From contig NZ_QLSU01000006.1 of assembly GCF_003268775.1 (NCBI RefSeq), positions 124,001-188,000 on the forward strand: 64,000 nt of DNA. Direction: 5' to 3'. Made by a program: the position numbers and the translations under genes. Shown piece by piece: positions 24,563 to 33,539 of the stretch. The notes under the pieces are model-generated. The model saw only the letters and a program-made list of their open reading frames with translations, did no database searches and had not been told where the DNA came from. The stretch comes from Paraburkholderia unamae (GTDB lineage Bacteria; Pseudomonadota; Gammaproteobacteria; Burkholderiales; Burkholderiaceae). Within the stretch, counting starts at the first letter, position 1. Each line of letters opens with the position of its first letter.

Positions 24563-25429
24563 TCAGCTCGCGAGTGCGTTCAGACGGCTCATCTCTTCGT
24601 CCGATAGCTTGATAGCGGCGGCTGCGACATTCGCCCGCAGATGCGTCCGCTTGGACGTCCCCGGAATCGGGAGTATCACCGGGCTCTTGTGGAGCAACCA
24701 TGCGATAGCGATTTGCATGGGCGAAGCACCGTGGTCGCGGGCAACTTCGCTTATGGTGTCAGACGATGCGCCGATATTGCCAGCGGCCAACGGGTACCAG
24801 GGGATGAATCCGATATTGTTCGCTTCGCAGTATTCGAGCACGGATTCGCTTTGACGATCGAGTAGGTTATAGCGATTTTGAACCGTCGCCACCGTGAAAT
24901 ACTTCGATGCGGCTTTGATCTCTTCGACGGTGACTTCGCTCAGGCCGACAAAGCGGACAATGCCTTCCTTTTGCAGCGCTTTGACCGCGTCGAATTGCTC
25001 GTCGGCGGGGACAGCCGGGTCGATTCGATGCAACTGCCAGAGACCAATCTGTTCAACGCCCAGATTCTTCAGGCTGCGTAGCGCGCGCTCACGCAGGTAT
25101 TCGGGTCGTCCGTCCGGCTGCCACTGGTCGGGGCCGGGGCGACGCAGCCCTGCTTTGGTCGCGACGAGAACATGCTTGTACGGATGCAGCGCTTCGCGGA
25201 TAAGCTGTTCGGAGACTTCCGGGCCGTATGAGTCGGCGGTATCGACGAAATCGATTCCAGATTCCGGGAGCGATTCCAGGACGCGAAGCGCTTCCGCCGG
25301 ATCATCGGGCGGCCCCCAAATCCCGGGTCCGGTGATTCGCATCGCGCCGTAGCCCAGCCGGGTAATGTCCACTTCGCCGGCGAGCTTGAATGTGCCAGAC
25401 GCGGATGCGGAAATGAGTGGTTCGCTCAT
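24563..25429 (-). CDS. Aldo/keto reductase
   Basis: 288 aa, NADPH-dependent (alpha/beta)8-barrel oxidoreductase. The catalytic tetrad is visible: Asp and Tyr in VDTADSYG, Lys in LVATKAGL, His in LWQLHRID. The C-terminal NADP-binding region includes PIPGTSKRTHLRANV. It is close to the oxidoreductases of the YdbC/AKR type that reduce pyridoxal or other aldehydes; the substrate cannot be told. Confidence 0.93.
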   Translation of the reverse strand: MSEPLISASASGTFKLAGEVDITRLGYGAMRITGPGIWGPPDDPAEALRVLESLPESGIDFVDTADSYGPEVSEQLIREALHPYKHVLVATKAGLRRPGPDQWQPDGRPEYLRERALRSLKNLGVEQIGLWQLHRIDPAVPADEQFDAVKALQKEGIVRFVGLSEVTVEEIKAASKYFTVATVQNRYNLLDRQSESVLEYCEANNIGFIPWYPLAAGNIGASSDTISEVARDHGASPMQIAIAWLLHKSPVILPIPGTSKRTHLRANVAAAAIKLSDEEMSRLNALAS

Positions 25430-25506
25430 GATCAGGAAATCCTTTAGCTAAATATTGAAACCCCGCGTTCAATGCCAGGGTGTCTCGGCGGTTGGGGCGA
25501 CGACGA

Positions 25507-25956
25507 TCAGTCCTTGACCGACGAGGCGAGAATCATGGCTTGCTCGTTGGCCGGCGGGTTGGAAACACGGGTGTACGGCGCGTATACGGCATCCCCGCGC
25601 GCAATCGACTCGCCAGTGAGGGCACAGTGACCGGAGCGCCGTGCCGACCTTTTGGTCCAAAGCTGGTCGCTGTAACGGCATGACGTCGGATCGCACCAGT
25701 TCAAGAGGATGGACCGGTCGGTGACACGCTCGACAACCGTGACGACTGCATGAGACAGCCGGCGCACGGTTACATCGTCGCCCGGCACCTTGCGCCGAGG
25801 CTTCGAGGCGGGCGGGACCGTGTCCCTGCGAACCGGTTCGACGTCCGGGTTGCAGTTTCGGGCGGTTAGGGCTTCGAGCACAGTGATAGTGTCCATCCAG
25901 GCATCTCGGTTGAGCGTCGGCTCGGTTTGACTGAACCCCGGGGGGATGGTGTTCAC
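25507..25956 (-). CDS. DUF3331 family protein (Burkholderia-type)
   Basis: 149 aa. The conserved part is the C-terminal half: DRSILLNWCDPTSCRYSDQ, LWTKRSARRSGHCALTGESIARGDAVYAP. The three cysteines plus His suggest a small zinc site. DUF3331 proteins occur mainly in Burkholderia and relatives; function unknown. No operon partners. Confidence 0.75.
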   Translation of the reverse strand: MNTIPPGFSQTEPTLNRDAWMDTITVLEALTARNCNPDVEPVRRDTVPPASKPRRKVPGDDVTVRRLSHAVVTVVERVTDRSILLNWCDPTSCRYSDQLWTKRSARRSGHCALTGESIARGDAVYAPYTRVSNPPANEQAMILASSVKD

Positions 25957-26296
25957 TTTTTTCCTCCGTCCTTAGGCCGGTCTGCGTGACGCCGCTCGGG
26001 CCGCGTTGCCGAACTGGCCTGCACATGGCATCCGTGACGCTGATCGTATACCGGGTGATGGGGAGCGATAAATCGGCTATCCGCGAATTCTTAATTTGAC
26101 GTTCTCAAACAGTGGGCCGCTCGTAACCGTCGCGGCCGTGCGGAGCGGTACGATGTCGACTGTGCCCGAGAGCAAATACCAGGTATGTTGGCCTCACGCT
26201 CATGTCGCTATAATTCGCCAAAGCTGAACAATGGGCCTTGCGAGGCTTGTGGCGTCGGGAATTTTCACCGAAGTGCGAGCACCAGACCGGGACGAT
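25957..26296. other. Intergenic region, no gene recognised
   Basis: About 340 bases between the DUF3331 start and the TetR remnant. It has a stretch of lower GC near 26050-26100 that may hold promoters; nothing definite was seen. Confidence 0.4.
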
Positions 26297-26430
26297 ATGA
26301 CTCCGGGCAAGCAGGAAATTTTGCATATGGCCGCGGAATGCTTCATGGAGCAGGGCTTCCACGCGACCAGCATTGACGACGTGGCTCGTCGCCTGGGCGC
26401 GACGAAGGGGCGGGTCGCCGCCGCGGCTGC
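26297..26430 (+). pseudogene. TetR-family regulator remnant (N-terminal HTH only)
   Basis: From ATG 26297 the frame reads a normal TetR start and helix-turn-helix: KQEILHMAAECFMEQGFHATSIDDVARRLGATKGRV. The family continuation (typically YxYFxSK) is replaced after ~residue 42 by unrelated sequence (AAAAANAQSIRELGERL). The ligand domain is absent, so this is a 5' fragment left by a deletion or rearrangement. Confidence 0.7.
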
Positions 26431-26583
26431 GAATGCGCAATCGATTCGTGAATTAGGGGAAAGACTTGCACGTCTAAAACCGACTAAGAAGTGTGTTTCC
26501 GTTGCAGATGGAAACTGCCGCTTTTCGCTGCGGGGCGAGTATCCCAGGGAAGCGGTCACGAGACAGCACAACGGAGGCGGTCG

Positions 26584-26811
26584 ATGCGCGTCATGGTCAA
26601 AGGTGCGGTCGGGTTTATCGGCCGGTCGCTCACTGCGAAACTGCTGGATGGTGTCCGCTTTGCCGGCGGACAAGGCGGCTATCGCGCGATCGATGAAATC
26701 GTGCTCGTAGACCGCGATTTCCCGCAGAAGGCGCCATTGCGCACGGCTGGCGGAGTCAGGGTTGTCCATCTGACGGGAGACCTGGCCGACGCCGGTTTCG
26801 TCGACGAAGTG
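26584..26811 (+). pseudogene. NAD-dependent epimerase/dehydratase remnant (N-terminus only)
   Basis: ATG 26584 starts a Rossmann-fold beginning of the extended SDR group: MVKGAVGFIGRSLTAKLL (degenerate GxxGFIG), IDEIVLVDRDFP, then VVHLTGDLADAGFVDEV. This resembles the start of D-erythronate dehydrogenase-type epimerases. After ~76 residues homology stops at ~26811, where the opposite strand begins coding for an AraC fragment. Catalytic Ser-Tyr-Lys residues are missing. Confidence 0.7.
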
Positions 26812-27248
26812 GCATCGTCAGCGATTTCGGAAATGGAGCGCGTTGTGCGCAGGAGCATGTCCTTCGCCCGAGCGACCTTGTTCAGCATGGCCCACTGGTG
26901 TGGCGGGAAGTTCGTGGACTTCTTGAATTCCCGGGCGAAGTGCGCCGTGGATAGCCCGCAGGCTGCGCTAAGCGCCAGCAGCGTCACGCTGTCGTGGTCC
27001 TGCACGGAGAGCATCGCTTTCGCGAGCTTTAGATGATGGGGGGCCAGGCCGCCTTTATGTCTCCGGCGTCCTGCGTTCGCGCAGCGGTCCGCTTCGAAAA
27101 CGTAAGAGACGATTCTCTGTGTCGATACCTCGAAGAAAATCGCAGGAGGCAGTTCGTTCTCGACCAAGCCGCCTTCAGAGCCCCCTCCGGCGAGGTCGCT
27201 CGACGAAAAGCGAAGGCTTTCGACAGCCGGGAGATGTCGTTTCAGCAT
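26808..27248 (-). pseudogene. AraC-family regulator remnant (C-terminal HTH region)
   Basis: Reading leftward, residues ~68-147 of the open frame are a recognisable AraC double HTH: GLAPHHLKLAKAMLS, LLALSAACGLSTAHFAREFKKST, PHQWAMLNKVARAKDMLLRTTRSISEIA. It breaks off after EIADDAT at the junction with the epimerase fragment, before the second HTH is complete; the preceding ~65 residues do not look like a sensor domain. Both ends are probably damaged. Confidence 0.7.
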
Positions 27249-27506
27249 GGATCACCTTGGACCAGGGCGAAGCTGTCAAACGGCGGTGGAGACGGTTTTG
27301 TAGCATCTTACTTCGCCCCGTGCGTCGGCGTTTGAATACGGCGGGGACCGGTAGGGAAATGCTATCGATGCCGTATTTTGCACCAATGTTCTGTTCCCAC
27401 GGCATTTTCAGTTTGTAATCTACGTGTCGGCATTTCCACCGGACTCGTCAGAGCGCCACCAGCCGAGGCTAACCGCCCGGCCGGCGGCATCGCTACTTAC
27501 TCGCGC

Positions 27507-28361
27507 TCAGCACCCGCACTTCCATTGCGGCTGCGTCAGACTCATACCGTGCTGGCCTTTGTACGCGGCAACCGAAGGCGACGTCCACCCTTCGAGCATC
27601 GGCGGCGCGAGCCGGTAGATCTCGATGCCCAGCGGCCGGCACACTTCCAGCGGGTCGCGCGCGTCCGGTCCCCACATGGGCAACGACAGATCGCCGCCCG
27701 GGCAGGTCGACAGCGCGCACAGCAGGTCGATTTCCGCGAAGAATTCGAGGTAATCGCCCTTCTTGGCGGGGCATGCCTTCATGAAATACTTGTCCTCGAG
27801 ATTCAGCCCCGTGCACTGGAACACGTTCAGCACGTCGTGCACATCGTATTCGGTCAAGCCATACGGCGCGATGGCCCGTGTCAGGTTCGAGTGACAATGG
27901 AAATGAAAATCTTCGCCAGTCAGCATGCGGTTCACGTACGGGTCGCAGCGCGTGCCGAGCAGATCGTGAACGCGGCCGCCATGTTCGTCGACGCCGTAGT
28001 CGGCGAGGCTATCGTCGGTGATCGTCACCATCGGACGCAGGAACGGCAGCGTCGACCACAGGCGATCGAAGGTGCTCACGTGCGCCTGCTGCAATTGACG
28101 TGTGCGCGAGGCCCACATGCGCTCGCGCGGGTTGTGCAGGTTCCACATGTTCAGGTCGGCCACTTGCGGACCTTCGATGGTGACGATGCGGAACACGTGT
28201 CCGGCCGGAACGGTCCACGCCTGGCCCGAGCGGATCGGCACCACGATCGATTCGACCAGCGTGCGCGTATCGTGTTCCGAGGCGATGCGCCGGTAGAAGT
28301 CCTTGTCGGGATCGAGCGCGGAACCCTTCGTGGATTGATAGGCGGCAGGGTAGTTCAACAT
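27507..28361 (-). CDS. DUF1989 (urea carboxylase-associated family) protein
   Basis: 284 aa. Family landmarks: VPAGHVFRIVTIEGPQVADLNMWNLHNPRER, ITDDSLADYGVDEHGG, FHFHCHSNLTRAIAPYGL, and VLNVFQCTGLNLEDKYF. The clustered His/Cys residues suggest metal or substrate binding. Members often accompany urea carboxylase or amine and amino-acid ABC transporters. Here it closes a minus-strand unit of binding protein, permease-ATPase and GntR regulator, so it probably acts on the imported nitrogen compound. No reaction is established from sequence. Confidence 0.85.
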   Translation of the reverse strand: MLNYPAAYQSTKGSALDPDKDFYRRIASEHDTRTLVESIVVPIRSGQAWTVPAGHVFRIVTIEGPQVADLNMWNLHNPRERMWASRTRQLQQAHVSTFDRLWSTLPFLRPMVTITDDSLADYGVDEHGGRVHDLLGTRCDPYVNRMLTGEDFHFHCHSNLTRAIAPYGLTEYDVHDVLNVFQCTGLNLEDKYFMKACPAKKGDYLEFFAEIDLLCALSTCPGGDLSLPMWGPDARDPLEVCRPLGIEIYRLAPPMLEGWTSPSVAAYKGQHGMSLTQPQWKCGC

Positions 28362-28495
28362 GATAAAGACTCCTTATTGGACACGCGAACAGGCTGGCTT
28401 GGTTGTGCTAGCTCGCCCGTTTAAACGTTACGCATTCAATGCGCAACGGTGTGGATGAGATATCGATGAATGAAACGCGAAAGCGCGGCAACAAA

Positions 28496-29182
28496 TCAAA
28501 GGTAATCGAGCAGGGCGTGCTCCGATTGCGTCAGGTAATCCGCGAGGGCGGCGCGGGCCTCGGTCACGCGAGCGCTCGCGATCAGTTCCAGAATCTGCCC
28601 GTCCTTTTCGATCCAGGGCCGCTGGAAGCGCCGCTCGTCAGGGGCGGAGGCAAACACCAGACGCAGTTGCGCCAGGATCGTCGTGAAGAACGTGTCGAAC
28701 AGCGGGCTGGCGAGCAACTGCACGATGCGGCGGTGAAACAGCAGGCTGTACGTGCCGACACTGCGCCAGTCGCTTTCGTTCGCCGCCGCTTGCGCACGCT
28801 CGACCGCGTCGCGCATCGCGGCGATTTCCTCTTCCTCGATCGGGGCCTCGCGCATCAGGGCCTGAAGTTCGAGCGTTCGGCGCACGCGATAAATGTCGCG
28901 TACGTCGTGACGCGTCAAGGTGCGCACGATCACGCCGCGATGCCGGTAGTGCACCGCGAGCCCTTCACGGCACAAGAGTCGCAACGCTTCACGCAGGGTG
29001 TTGCGCGAAACGTCGTGCGCCTGTGTGAGATCGTTCTCGACGAGCGCGGTGCCCGGCGGCAATTTGCCTTCGATAATCTCGTCGCGAATCGTCGACAGGA
29101 TTCGGTCCGTGACCGATTGCGCGGACTCCTGGTCAGTCAGTGCGGTTGCGGCCGGGTAAGAGGTAGGCATACGGTCTGTCAT
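28496..29182 (-). CDS. GntR-family regulator, FCD subfamily
   Basis: 228 aa. The N-terminal winged helix reads LPPGTALVENDLTQAHDVSRNTLREALRLLCREGL; the C-terminal all-helical FCD effector domain (~residues 95-220) includes VRRTLELQALMREAP and LLFHRRIVQLLASPLFD. FCD regulators typically sense organic or amino acids. The start codon overlaps the stop of the permease-ATPase gene (ATGA), so the regulator is translated from the operon it probably controls. Confidence 0.93.
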   Translation of the reverse strand: MTDRMPTSYPAATALTDQESAQSVTDRILSTIRDEIIEGKLPPGTALVENDLTQAHDVSRNTLREALRLLCREGLAVHYRHRGVIVRTLTRHDVRDIYRVRRTLELQALMREAPIEEEEIAAMRDAVERAQAAANESDWRSVGTYSLLFHRRIVQLLASPLFDTFFTTILAQLRLVFASAPDERRFQRPWIEKDGQILELIASARVTEARAALADYLTQSEHALLDYL

Positions 29183-30705
29183 GCAAAGTGAACGTCTTTG
29201 AGGAAGCCGCCGATTCGCGAAGCTTTGTCGAGCCTGGCCAGTTCGTGCGGTGGTGCATCGTTCACGATCATGCCCGATTCCATGAACACGATGCGGTCCG
29301 AAATGCGGAACGCAAAGTTGATTTCGTGGGTGACGATAATCATGGTCATGCCTTCGCGCGCCAGTTCCTCAATGACCTTGAGCACTTCGCTGACCAGTTC
29401 CGGATCGAGCGCCGAGGTCGGCTCGTCGAACAGGACGATCGAAGGCTGCATCGCCAGAGCCCGCGCAATCGCCACGCGCTGCTGCTGGCCGCCTGACAAC
29501 TGATGCGGATACTTGTGCGCATGCGCCGCCATTCCCACCTTGGCCAGCAAGCGCATGCCCGATTCGTCGAGCGACGCCCCGTTTTGGCGCCCATGATAGC
29601 GCGGCGCGAGCGTCACATTCTGGAGCACGGTCTGATGCGGGAACAGATTGAAGCTCTGAAACACCATGCCGATATCGAGAATCCCGCGCATGTGCTGCGC
29701 ATGCGGCACCTTGCCATGCCTGGCGCGCGGCGGCCACAGGAAGGCCTTGGCATGCAGGCGCACTTCGCCGTCGTCGAGCGTTTCGAGGCCATTCAGCGTG
29801 CGGATAAGCGAAGTCTTGCCCGAGCCCGACGGGCCGATAATCGACACGACCTCTCCCGCGCGCACAGTCAGATCGATTCCTTTGAGCACTTCATGATCGC
29901 CATAGCGCTTGCGGATTCCGATGGCTTCCAGCGCACGCGTCGCGCTACCGCCTCGCGCCTTGCCGTCGCCCGTCATGGCCGCGCCGGTGCGCGGTGTTTC
30001 CGCAGGCGCGACGGCGACGGCAATGTGCGTGCGGCGCGTGACGTCCAGATGCTTTTCAAGCATTTTCAACACGTGGCCGAACACGGTGACGATGAGCACA
30101 TAGTAGAACGAAACGGCCAGCATCGTCTCGAGCACCTTGAAGTTCTGCGTGTACAGGCGCTCGCCGACCAGCAGGATTTCGGCCAGCGAGATGACCGATA
30201 CCAGCGACGTCAGCTTGACGATCGTGATGTACTCGTTGATGAGTGCCGGCAGCGCAACACGAAACGCCTGCGGCAGCACGATCAGCCGTTGCAGCCCGAC
30301 GAAGCGGATCCCCAGCGCCTTGCCCGCTTCGAGCTGGCCCTTGTGTAGCGACAGCAGGCCGCCGCGATGAATCTCCGCAATATAGGCGGCCTCGCTGATC
30401 GAGAGCGCAAGGAGACCGGCCCAGAACGGATCGGACAGCAGGCCGCCCGTCCAGGGCAGCACCTGCGGCAGGTTATAGACGAAGATGAGCAGCACGAGCA
30501 GCGGCAGGCTGCGAAAAAGCCAGATGTAGGCGCTGCATGCCACGCGCAGCGGCATGATCGTGGACTGCTTGCCGAGCGCGAGAGCGAAGCCCGCGACGAT
30601 GCCGATTATCCAGGTTGCCGCGCTCAGTTCGATCACGAGCCACGCTGCTTTCCAGAAGGCGGTGTCGAACAATAACGAAGCCGTGTAGTGCCAGTCGAAT
30701 ACCAT
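29179..30705 (-). CDS. Fused amino-acid ABC transporter permease-ATPase
   Basis: 508 aa from ATG 30705 (the frame extends 27 bases further). Residues ~1-225 are a HisM/GlnP-type permease (FRSLPLLVLLIFVYNLPQ, EAA loop EAGKALGIRFVGLQRLIVLPQ). After a ~35-residue linker, residues ~265-508 are a complete ATPase: Walker A GPSGSGKTS, Q-loop MVFQSFNLFP, signature LSGGQQQRVAIARA, Walker B IVLFDEPTSALDPE, switch VTHEINFA. One polypeptide thus supplies both halves; a homodimer would make a full transporter core with the binding protein encoded upstream. An insert in the ATPase (KAFLWPPRARHGKVPHAQH) lengthens the Walker A-Q-loop region. Confidence 0.93.
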   Translation of the reverse strand: MVFDWHYTASLLFDTAFWKAAWLVIELSAATWIIGIVAGFALALGKQSTIMPLRVACSAYIWLFRSLPLLVLLIFVYNLPQVLPWTGGLLSDPFWAGLLALSISEAAYIAEIHRGGLLSLHKGQLEAGKALGIRFVGLQRLIVLPQAFRVALPALINEYITIVKLTSLVSVISLAEILLVGERLYTQNFKVLETMLAVSFYYVLIVTVFGHVLKMLEKHLDVTRRTHIAVAVAPAETPRTGAAMTGDGKARGGSATRALEAIGIRKRYGDHEVLKGIDLTVRAGEVVSIIGPSGSGKTSLIRTLNGLETLDDGEVRLHAKAFLWPPRARHGKVPHAQHMRGILDIGMVFQSFNLFPHQTVLQNVTLAPRYHGRQNGASLDESGMRLLAKVGMAAHAHKYPHQLSGGQQQRVAIARALAMQPSIVLFDEPTSALDPELVSEVLKVIEELAREGMTMIIVTHEINFAFRISDRIVFMESGMIVNDAPPHELARLDKASRIGGFLKDVHFA

Positions 30706-30779
30706 GTGCGTTCTCTCACGAAGCGCAGTCACGAGGGCATGGGCGGCTGCCCGGCCGCATGCCGCACGCGATCCTGCCT

Positions 30780-31649
30780 TTAGTTCGATGCCGTGCCGAG
30801 CGCACGGGCGATGTCGTCGTCGGTCGGCTCGGCCACGTTGTATTGCTTCAGGAGCGCCTGGTATTCGCCCGCCTGCTTCATCGACGCGAACGCGGTCTTC
30901 AACTGGCCGAGCAGCGCGTCATTGCCTTTCTTCACGCCGAGCCCGATGACGACCGGATAGAGCTGGGCGGTCGAGGTGATCGCCACACGGCCGTCGAGCT
31001 TGTTGACAGTCATCTGCGCGACGGCCGAGTCTTCGAACTGCGCGTCGACCGCGTGTGCCAGCACGGCCTGGGCCGCTTCCGGCGACGTCTCGAACTCGCG
31101 CACGTCGATCGCGCCGCGGCCGGCCGGAACGCAGACCTGCTTCGACACGTCGTTGAGTTTCGGAATCCACGAGGCACCCTTGATCGAACTCACGCGCTTG
31201 CCGCACAGGTCTTCCGGCTTCTTCGGCGCGAAACCGGAATGACTGAGGGCCAGCAGCGAGCCGCCGGTCTTCAGGTAGGGCACGAAGTCGATCTGCTTCG
31301 CGCGTTCCGGCGTCACATAGAGCGCGGAGGCGATCACGTCGAACCGGTTCGCGTTGACGCCGAGGATCAGGTTGGCGAAGCGCGTATCGACGAAGCCCGG
31401 CTGGAGCTTCAGGTGCCCGGAGAGCTTCGCCATGAACGCGGGATCGAAACCGGCGGGCGTGGCGCCCTGCGTGTAGTCGTAGGGCGGATACGTCAGATCC
31501 GCGCCGATCGTCAGCTTGCCGGGCGCGACGGTCGGAACCGCGCTCGCAGCGAACGCGTGAGCCGTACCGCACAGCGCGAGCACGGCGGCGCACTTCGAAA
31601 TGCGCGGCAGGCAGGACAGGACAGACTTCAGATCAAGTTGGGCTTTCAT
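30780..31649 (-). CDS. Polar amino-acid ABC transporter periplasmic binding protein
   Basis: 289 aa from ATG 31649 with a signal peptide (CAAVLALCGTAHAFA). Family 3 solute-binding fold: GKLTIGADLTYPPYDYTQG, GFDPAFMAKLSGHL, FDVIASALYVTPERAKQIDFVPY, and a second lobe LCGKRVSSIKGASW. First gene of the minus-strand unit that continues into the fused permease-ATPase, GntR regulator and DUF1989 gene. Ligand unknown; context suggests a nitrogen-rich amino acid or amine. Confidence 0.93.
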   Translation of the reverse strand: MKAQLDLKSVLSCLPRISKCAAVLALCGTAHAFAASAVPTVAPGKLTIGADLTYPPYDYTQGATPAGFDPAFMAKLSGHLKLQPGFVDTRFANLILGVNANRFDVIASALYVTPERAKQIDFVPYLKTGGSLLALSHSGFAPKKPEDLCGKRVSSIKGASWIPKLNDVSKQVCVPAGRGAIDVREFETSPEAAQAVLAHAVDAQFEDSAVAQMTVNKLDGRVAITSTAQLYPVVIGLGVKKGNDALLGQLKTAFASMKQAGEYQALLKQYNVAEPTDDDIARALGTASN

Positions 31650-31989
31650 GGGGGGCTCGCTCGTCCGCGTGAAGGTGGCTGAAATGATTGTAGAACAACT
31701 CATAATAGATCGTTCAACAATATTCAGAACTTAAGCATGAGTCATGCCAGGATGGACGGAAGGTGGCGAACACCGGTATGGAAGCCGGTCAGGCGCGGCT
31801 CGACGACCGCGTATCGAGTTTCCGACGGGCGATGAGACTATCGTCGATGCACCAGTTTCGAGCGCCTGCATGCGGGGTGGAATGGCGGGCGCGTGCTGAA
31901 ACGGTGCATGTCGTGGCGAGGAATGGGGCACGGGTCTGGACGCCTGCGGCGTACGATTTCGCAGGTCCGTGCCGGGATGTGCGCGAAGA
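31650..31989. promoter_or_regulatory. Promoter region of the binding-protein operon, with a GntR-like site
   Basis: 340 bases between the binding protein and the OYE-type gene. Positions 31688-31698 read TTGTAGAACAA, arms TTGT/ACAA of the kind bound by FCD-GntR proteins, inside an AT-rich tract (31685-31735) about 40 bases before the binding-protein start. The rest shows no gene. Confidence 0.45.
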
Positions 31990-33225
31990 CTAGGGCTTCG
32001 AGCGCAGCGCCATCCAGCGCCGGTATTCGCGGCTGCGCGCTGCATCGGCCAGCTGTTGCAGGATCAGCGCGCGCAAAGGCGACACGTTCGGGTGCGGCGG
32101 CTTTCCCAGGCTCAATCGGCGCAATTGAAACTTGACGGCGGCCATGTTGGCCAGAGACGCCAGCGGCTTGTTCTTCCATGTGATTGGCGCGAGTGCCGGC
32201 GCGCTGTCCTTGCCGGCCCGCCATTCACGGGGCAGATCCGGTTCGATAGCCAGCGCCGTACCGATCCCGACCATATCCACCCCGCTCGTGATGACCTGTT
32301 CGGCGACAGTCCGGCGGCGGATGCCGCCGGTGACCATCACGGGCATCGTTGCGATCGTCCGGATGTCGCGCGCGAATTCCACGAAATAGGCTTCGCGGGC
32401 GAGGGTGCGGCCGTCACGCGCGTCGCCTTGCATGGCCGGCGCTTCATAGCTTCCGCCCGATAGCTCGACCAGATCGACTGCCAGATCGTTGAGTTGCTTC
32501 ACGACCTGGCGGGCCTCGTCGGCACTGAAGCCGCCGCGTTGGAAGTCGGCGGAATTCAGCTTGACGGCAACGGCGAACCGGGGAGAAACGGCTGCACGAA
32601 CGGCTTTGACGATCTCCATCAACAGGCGAGCGCGGTTCTCGAGCGACCCACCCCATTGGTCCGTTCTCTGATTGGTGAGCGGCGACAGAAACTGGCTGAG
32701 CAGGTAACCATGAGCCGCGTGGATCTCAACGCCCGTGAAGCCGGCCAGTTCGCCCAGTTGCGCAGTGCGCGCAAAGCGCTGGATCACCGTATCGATCATC
32801 TCGTGCGTCATCGCGTGGGGCGTATTGAAGTGCTTTGACATCGTGCCCAGTGCCAGCGGCACCGCCGAAGGCGCCCATGTCGGCTGCCCGAGATTGGCCC
32901 GCATCTGGCGGCCCGGATGATTGATTTGCAGCCAGAATTGCGCGCCTTTCGATCGACCGATCTGCGCCCATCGTCTGAATGCTTCGATGTGCTTGTCATT
33001 TTCGAGCACCACGCCGCCGGGGCCCGTCATGGCGCGGCTGTCGACCATTACGTTGCCGGTAATGAGCAGGCCGGCGCCGCCTTCCGCCCACGCTTGATAC
33101 AGACGCATCAGCGACTCCGACGGGGCGTGATCGGCGTTCGCCATGTTTTCCTCCATGGCGGCTTTCGCGATGCGGTTCCGGATGGTCGAACCGTTGGGTA
33201 AGGCTAGCGTGTCGAACACGTTCAT
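31990..33225 (-). CDS. Old Yellow Enzyme/NADH:flavin oxidoreductase family protein
   Basis: 411 aa FMN-dependent barrel enzyme. N-terminus LPNGSTIRNRIAKAAMEENMA; substrate and FMN region WLQINHPGRQ; signature FTGVEIHAAHGYLLSQFLSPLTNQRTDQWGGS is split here only by description; C-terminal phosphate site VMVTGGIRRR. It lacks the extra C-terminal domains of 2,4-dienoyl-CoA reductase. It likely reduces activated alkenes (enones, nitro-compounds). Divergent from the saccharopine-dehydrogenase-family gene and transcribed from a MerR-type promoter 28-58 bases upstream. Confidence 0.92.
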   Translation of the reverse strand: MNVFDTLALPNGSTIRNRIAKAAMEENMANADHAPSESLMRLYQAWAEGGAGLLITGNVMVDSRAMTGPGGVVLENDKHIEAFRRWAQIGRSKGAQFWLQINHPGRQMRANLGQPTWAPSAVPLALGTMSKHFNTPHAMTHEMIDTVIQRFARTAQLGELAGFTGVEIHAAHGYLLSQFLSPLTNQRTDQWGGSLENRARLLMEIVKAVRAAVSPRFAVAVKLNSADFQRGGFSADEARQVVKQLNDLAVDLVELSGGSYEAPAMQGDARDGRTLAREAYFVEFARDIRTIATMPVMVTGGIRRRTVAEQVITSGVDMVGIGTALAIEPDLPREWRAGKDSAPALAPITWKNKPLASLANMAAVKFQLRRLSLGKPPHPNVSPLRALILQQLADAARSREYRRWMALRSKP

Positions 33226-33252
33226 GGATTCACCTCGTTTGAGCGTGGTTCG

Positions 33253-33283
33253 ACTCTAAGGTTAAAGGTAACTTGAATGTCAA
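33253..33283 (-). promoter_or_regulatory. MerR-type promoter (19-bp spacer) for the OYE-family gene
   Basis: Read on the minus strand: -35 TTGACA (33283-33278), 19-bp spacer, -10 TAGAGT (33258-33253). The spacer carries CAAGTT and TTTAACCTT elements shared with the divergent promoter. Over-long 19-bp spacers are the mark of MerR-activated promoters. Confidence 0.7.
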
Positions 33284-33326
33284 TGCCTCTTGCGGGCTTG
33301 AGCGGTCTCCGGGCGGATCTTCATGC

Positions 33327-33357
33327 TTGACCTTCAAGTTGGGTTTAACCTTATAGT
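33327..33357 (+). promoter_or_regulatory. MerR-type promoter (19-bp spacer) for the saccharopine-dehydrogenase-family gene
   Basis: -35 TTGACC (33327-33332), 19-bp spacer, -10 TATAGT (33352-33357). The sequence TTCAAGTT-NNN-TTTAACCTTA is nearly identical to that of the minus-strand promoter at 33253-33283. Confidence 0.7.
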
Positions 33358-33539
33358 GCTCGCTGACACGCCGCGTGCCGGGTGAGCCATCGAGAAAGGT
33401 CATCGAACCTGGGCGAAGCGGCGCGGGAAATATCGATTGTTATAAAGGATTCCAAATTAATGGGTTGCTTCGCGGGTCGGTCCCACGTGGATGCCCGACT
33501 TCCACTACTGCACCAGAAAGCGCGCGCGAGGAAACATCC

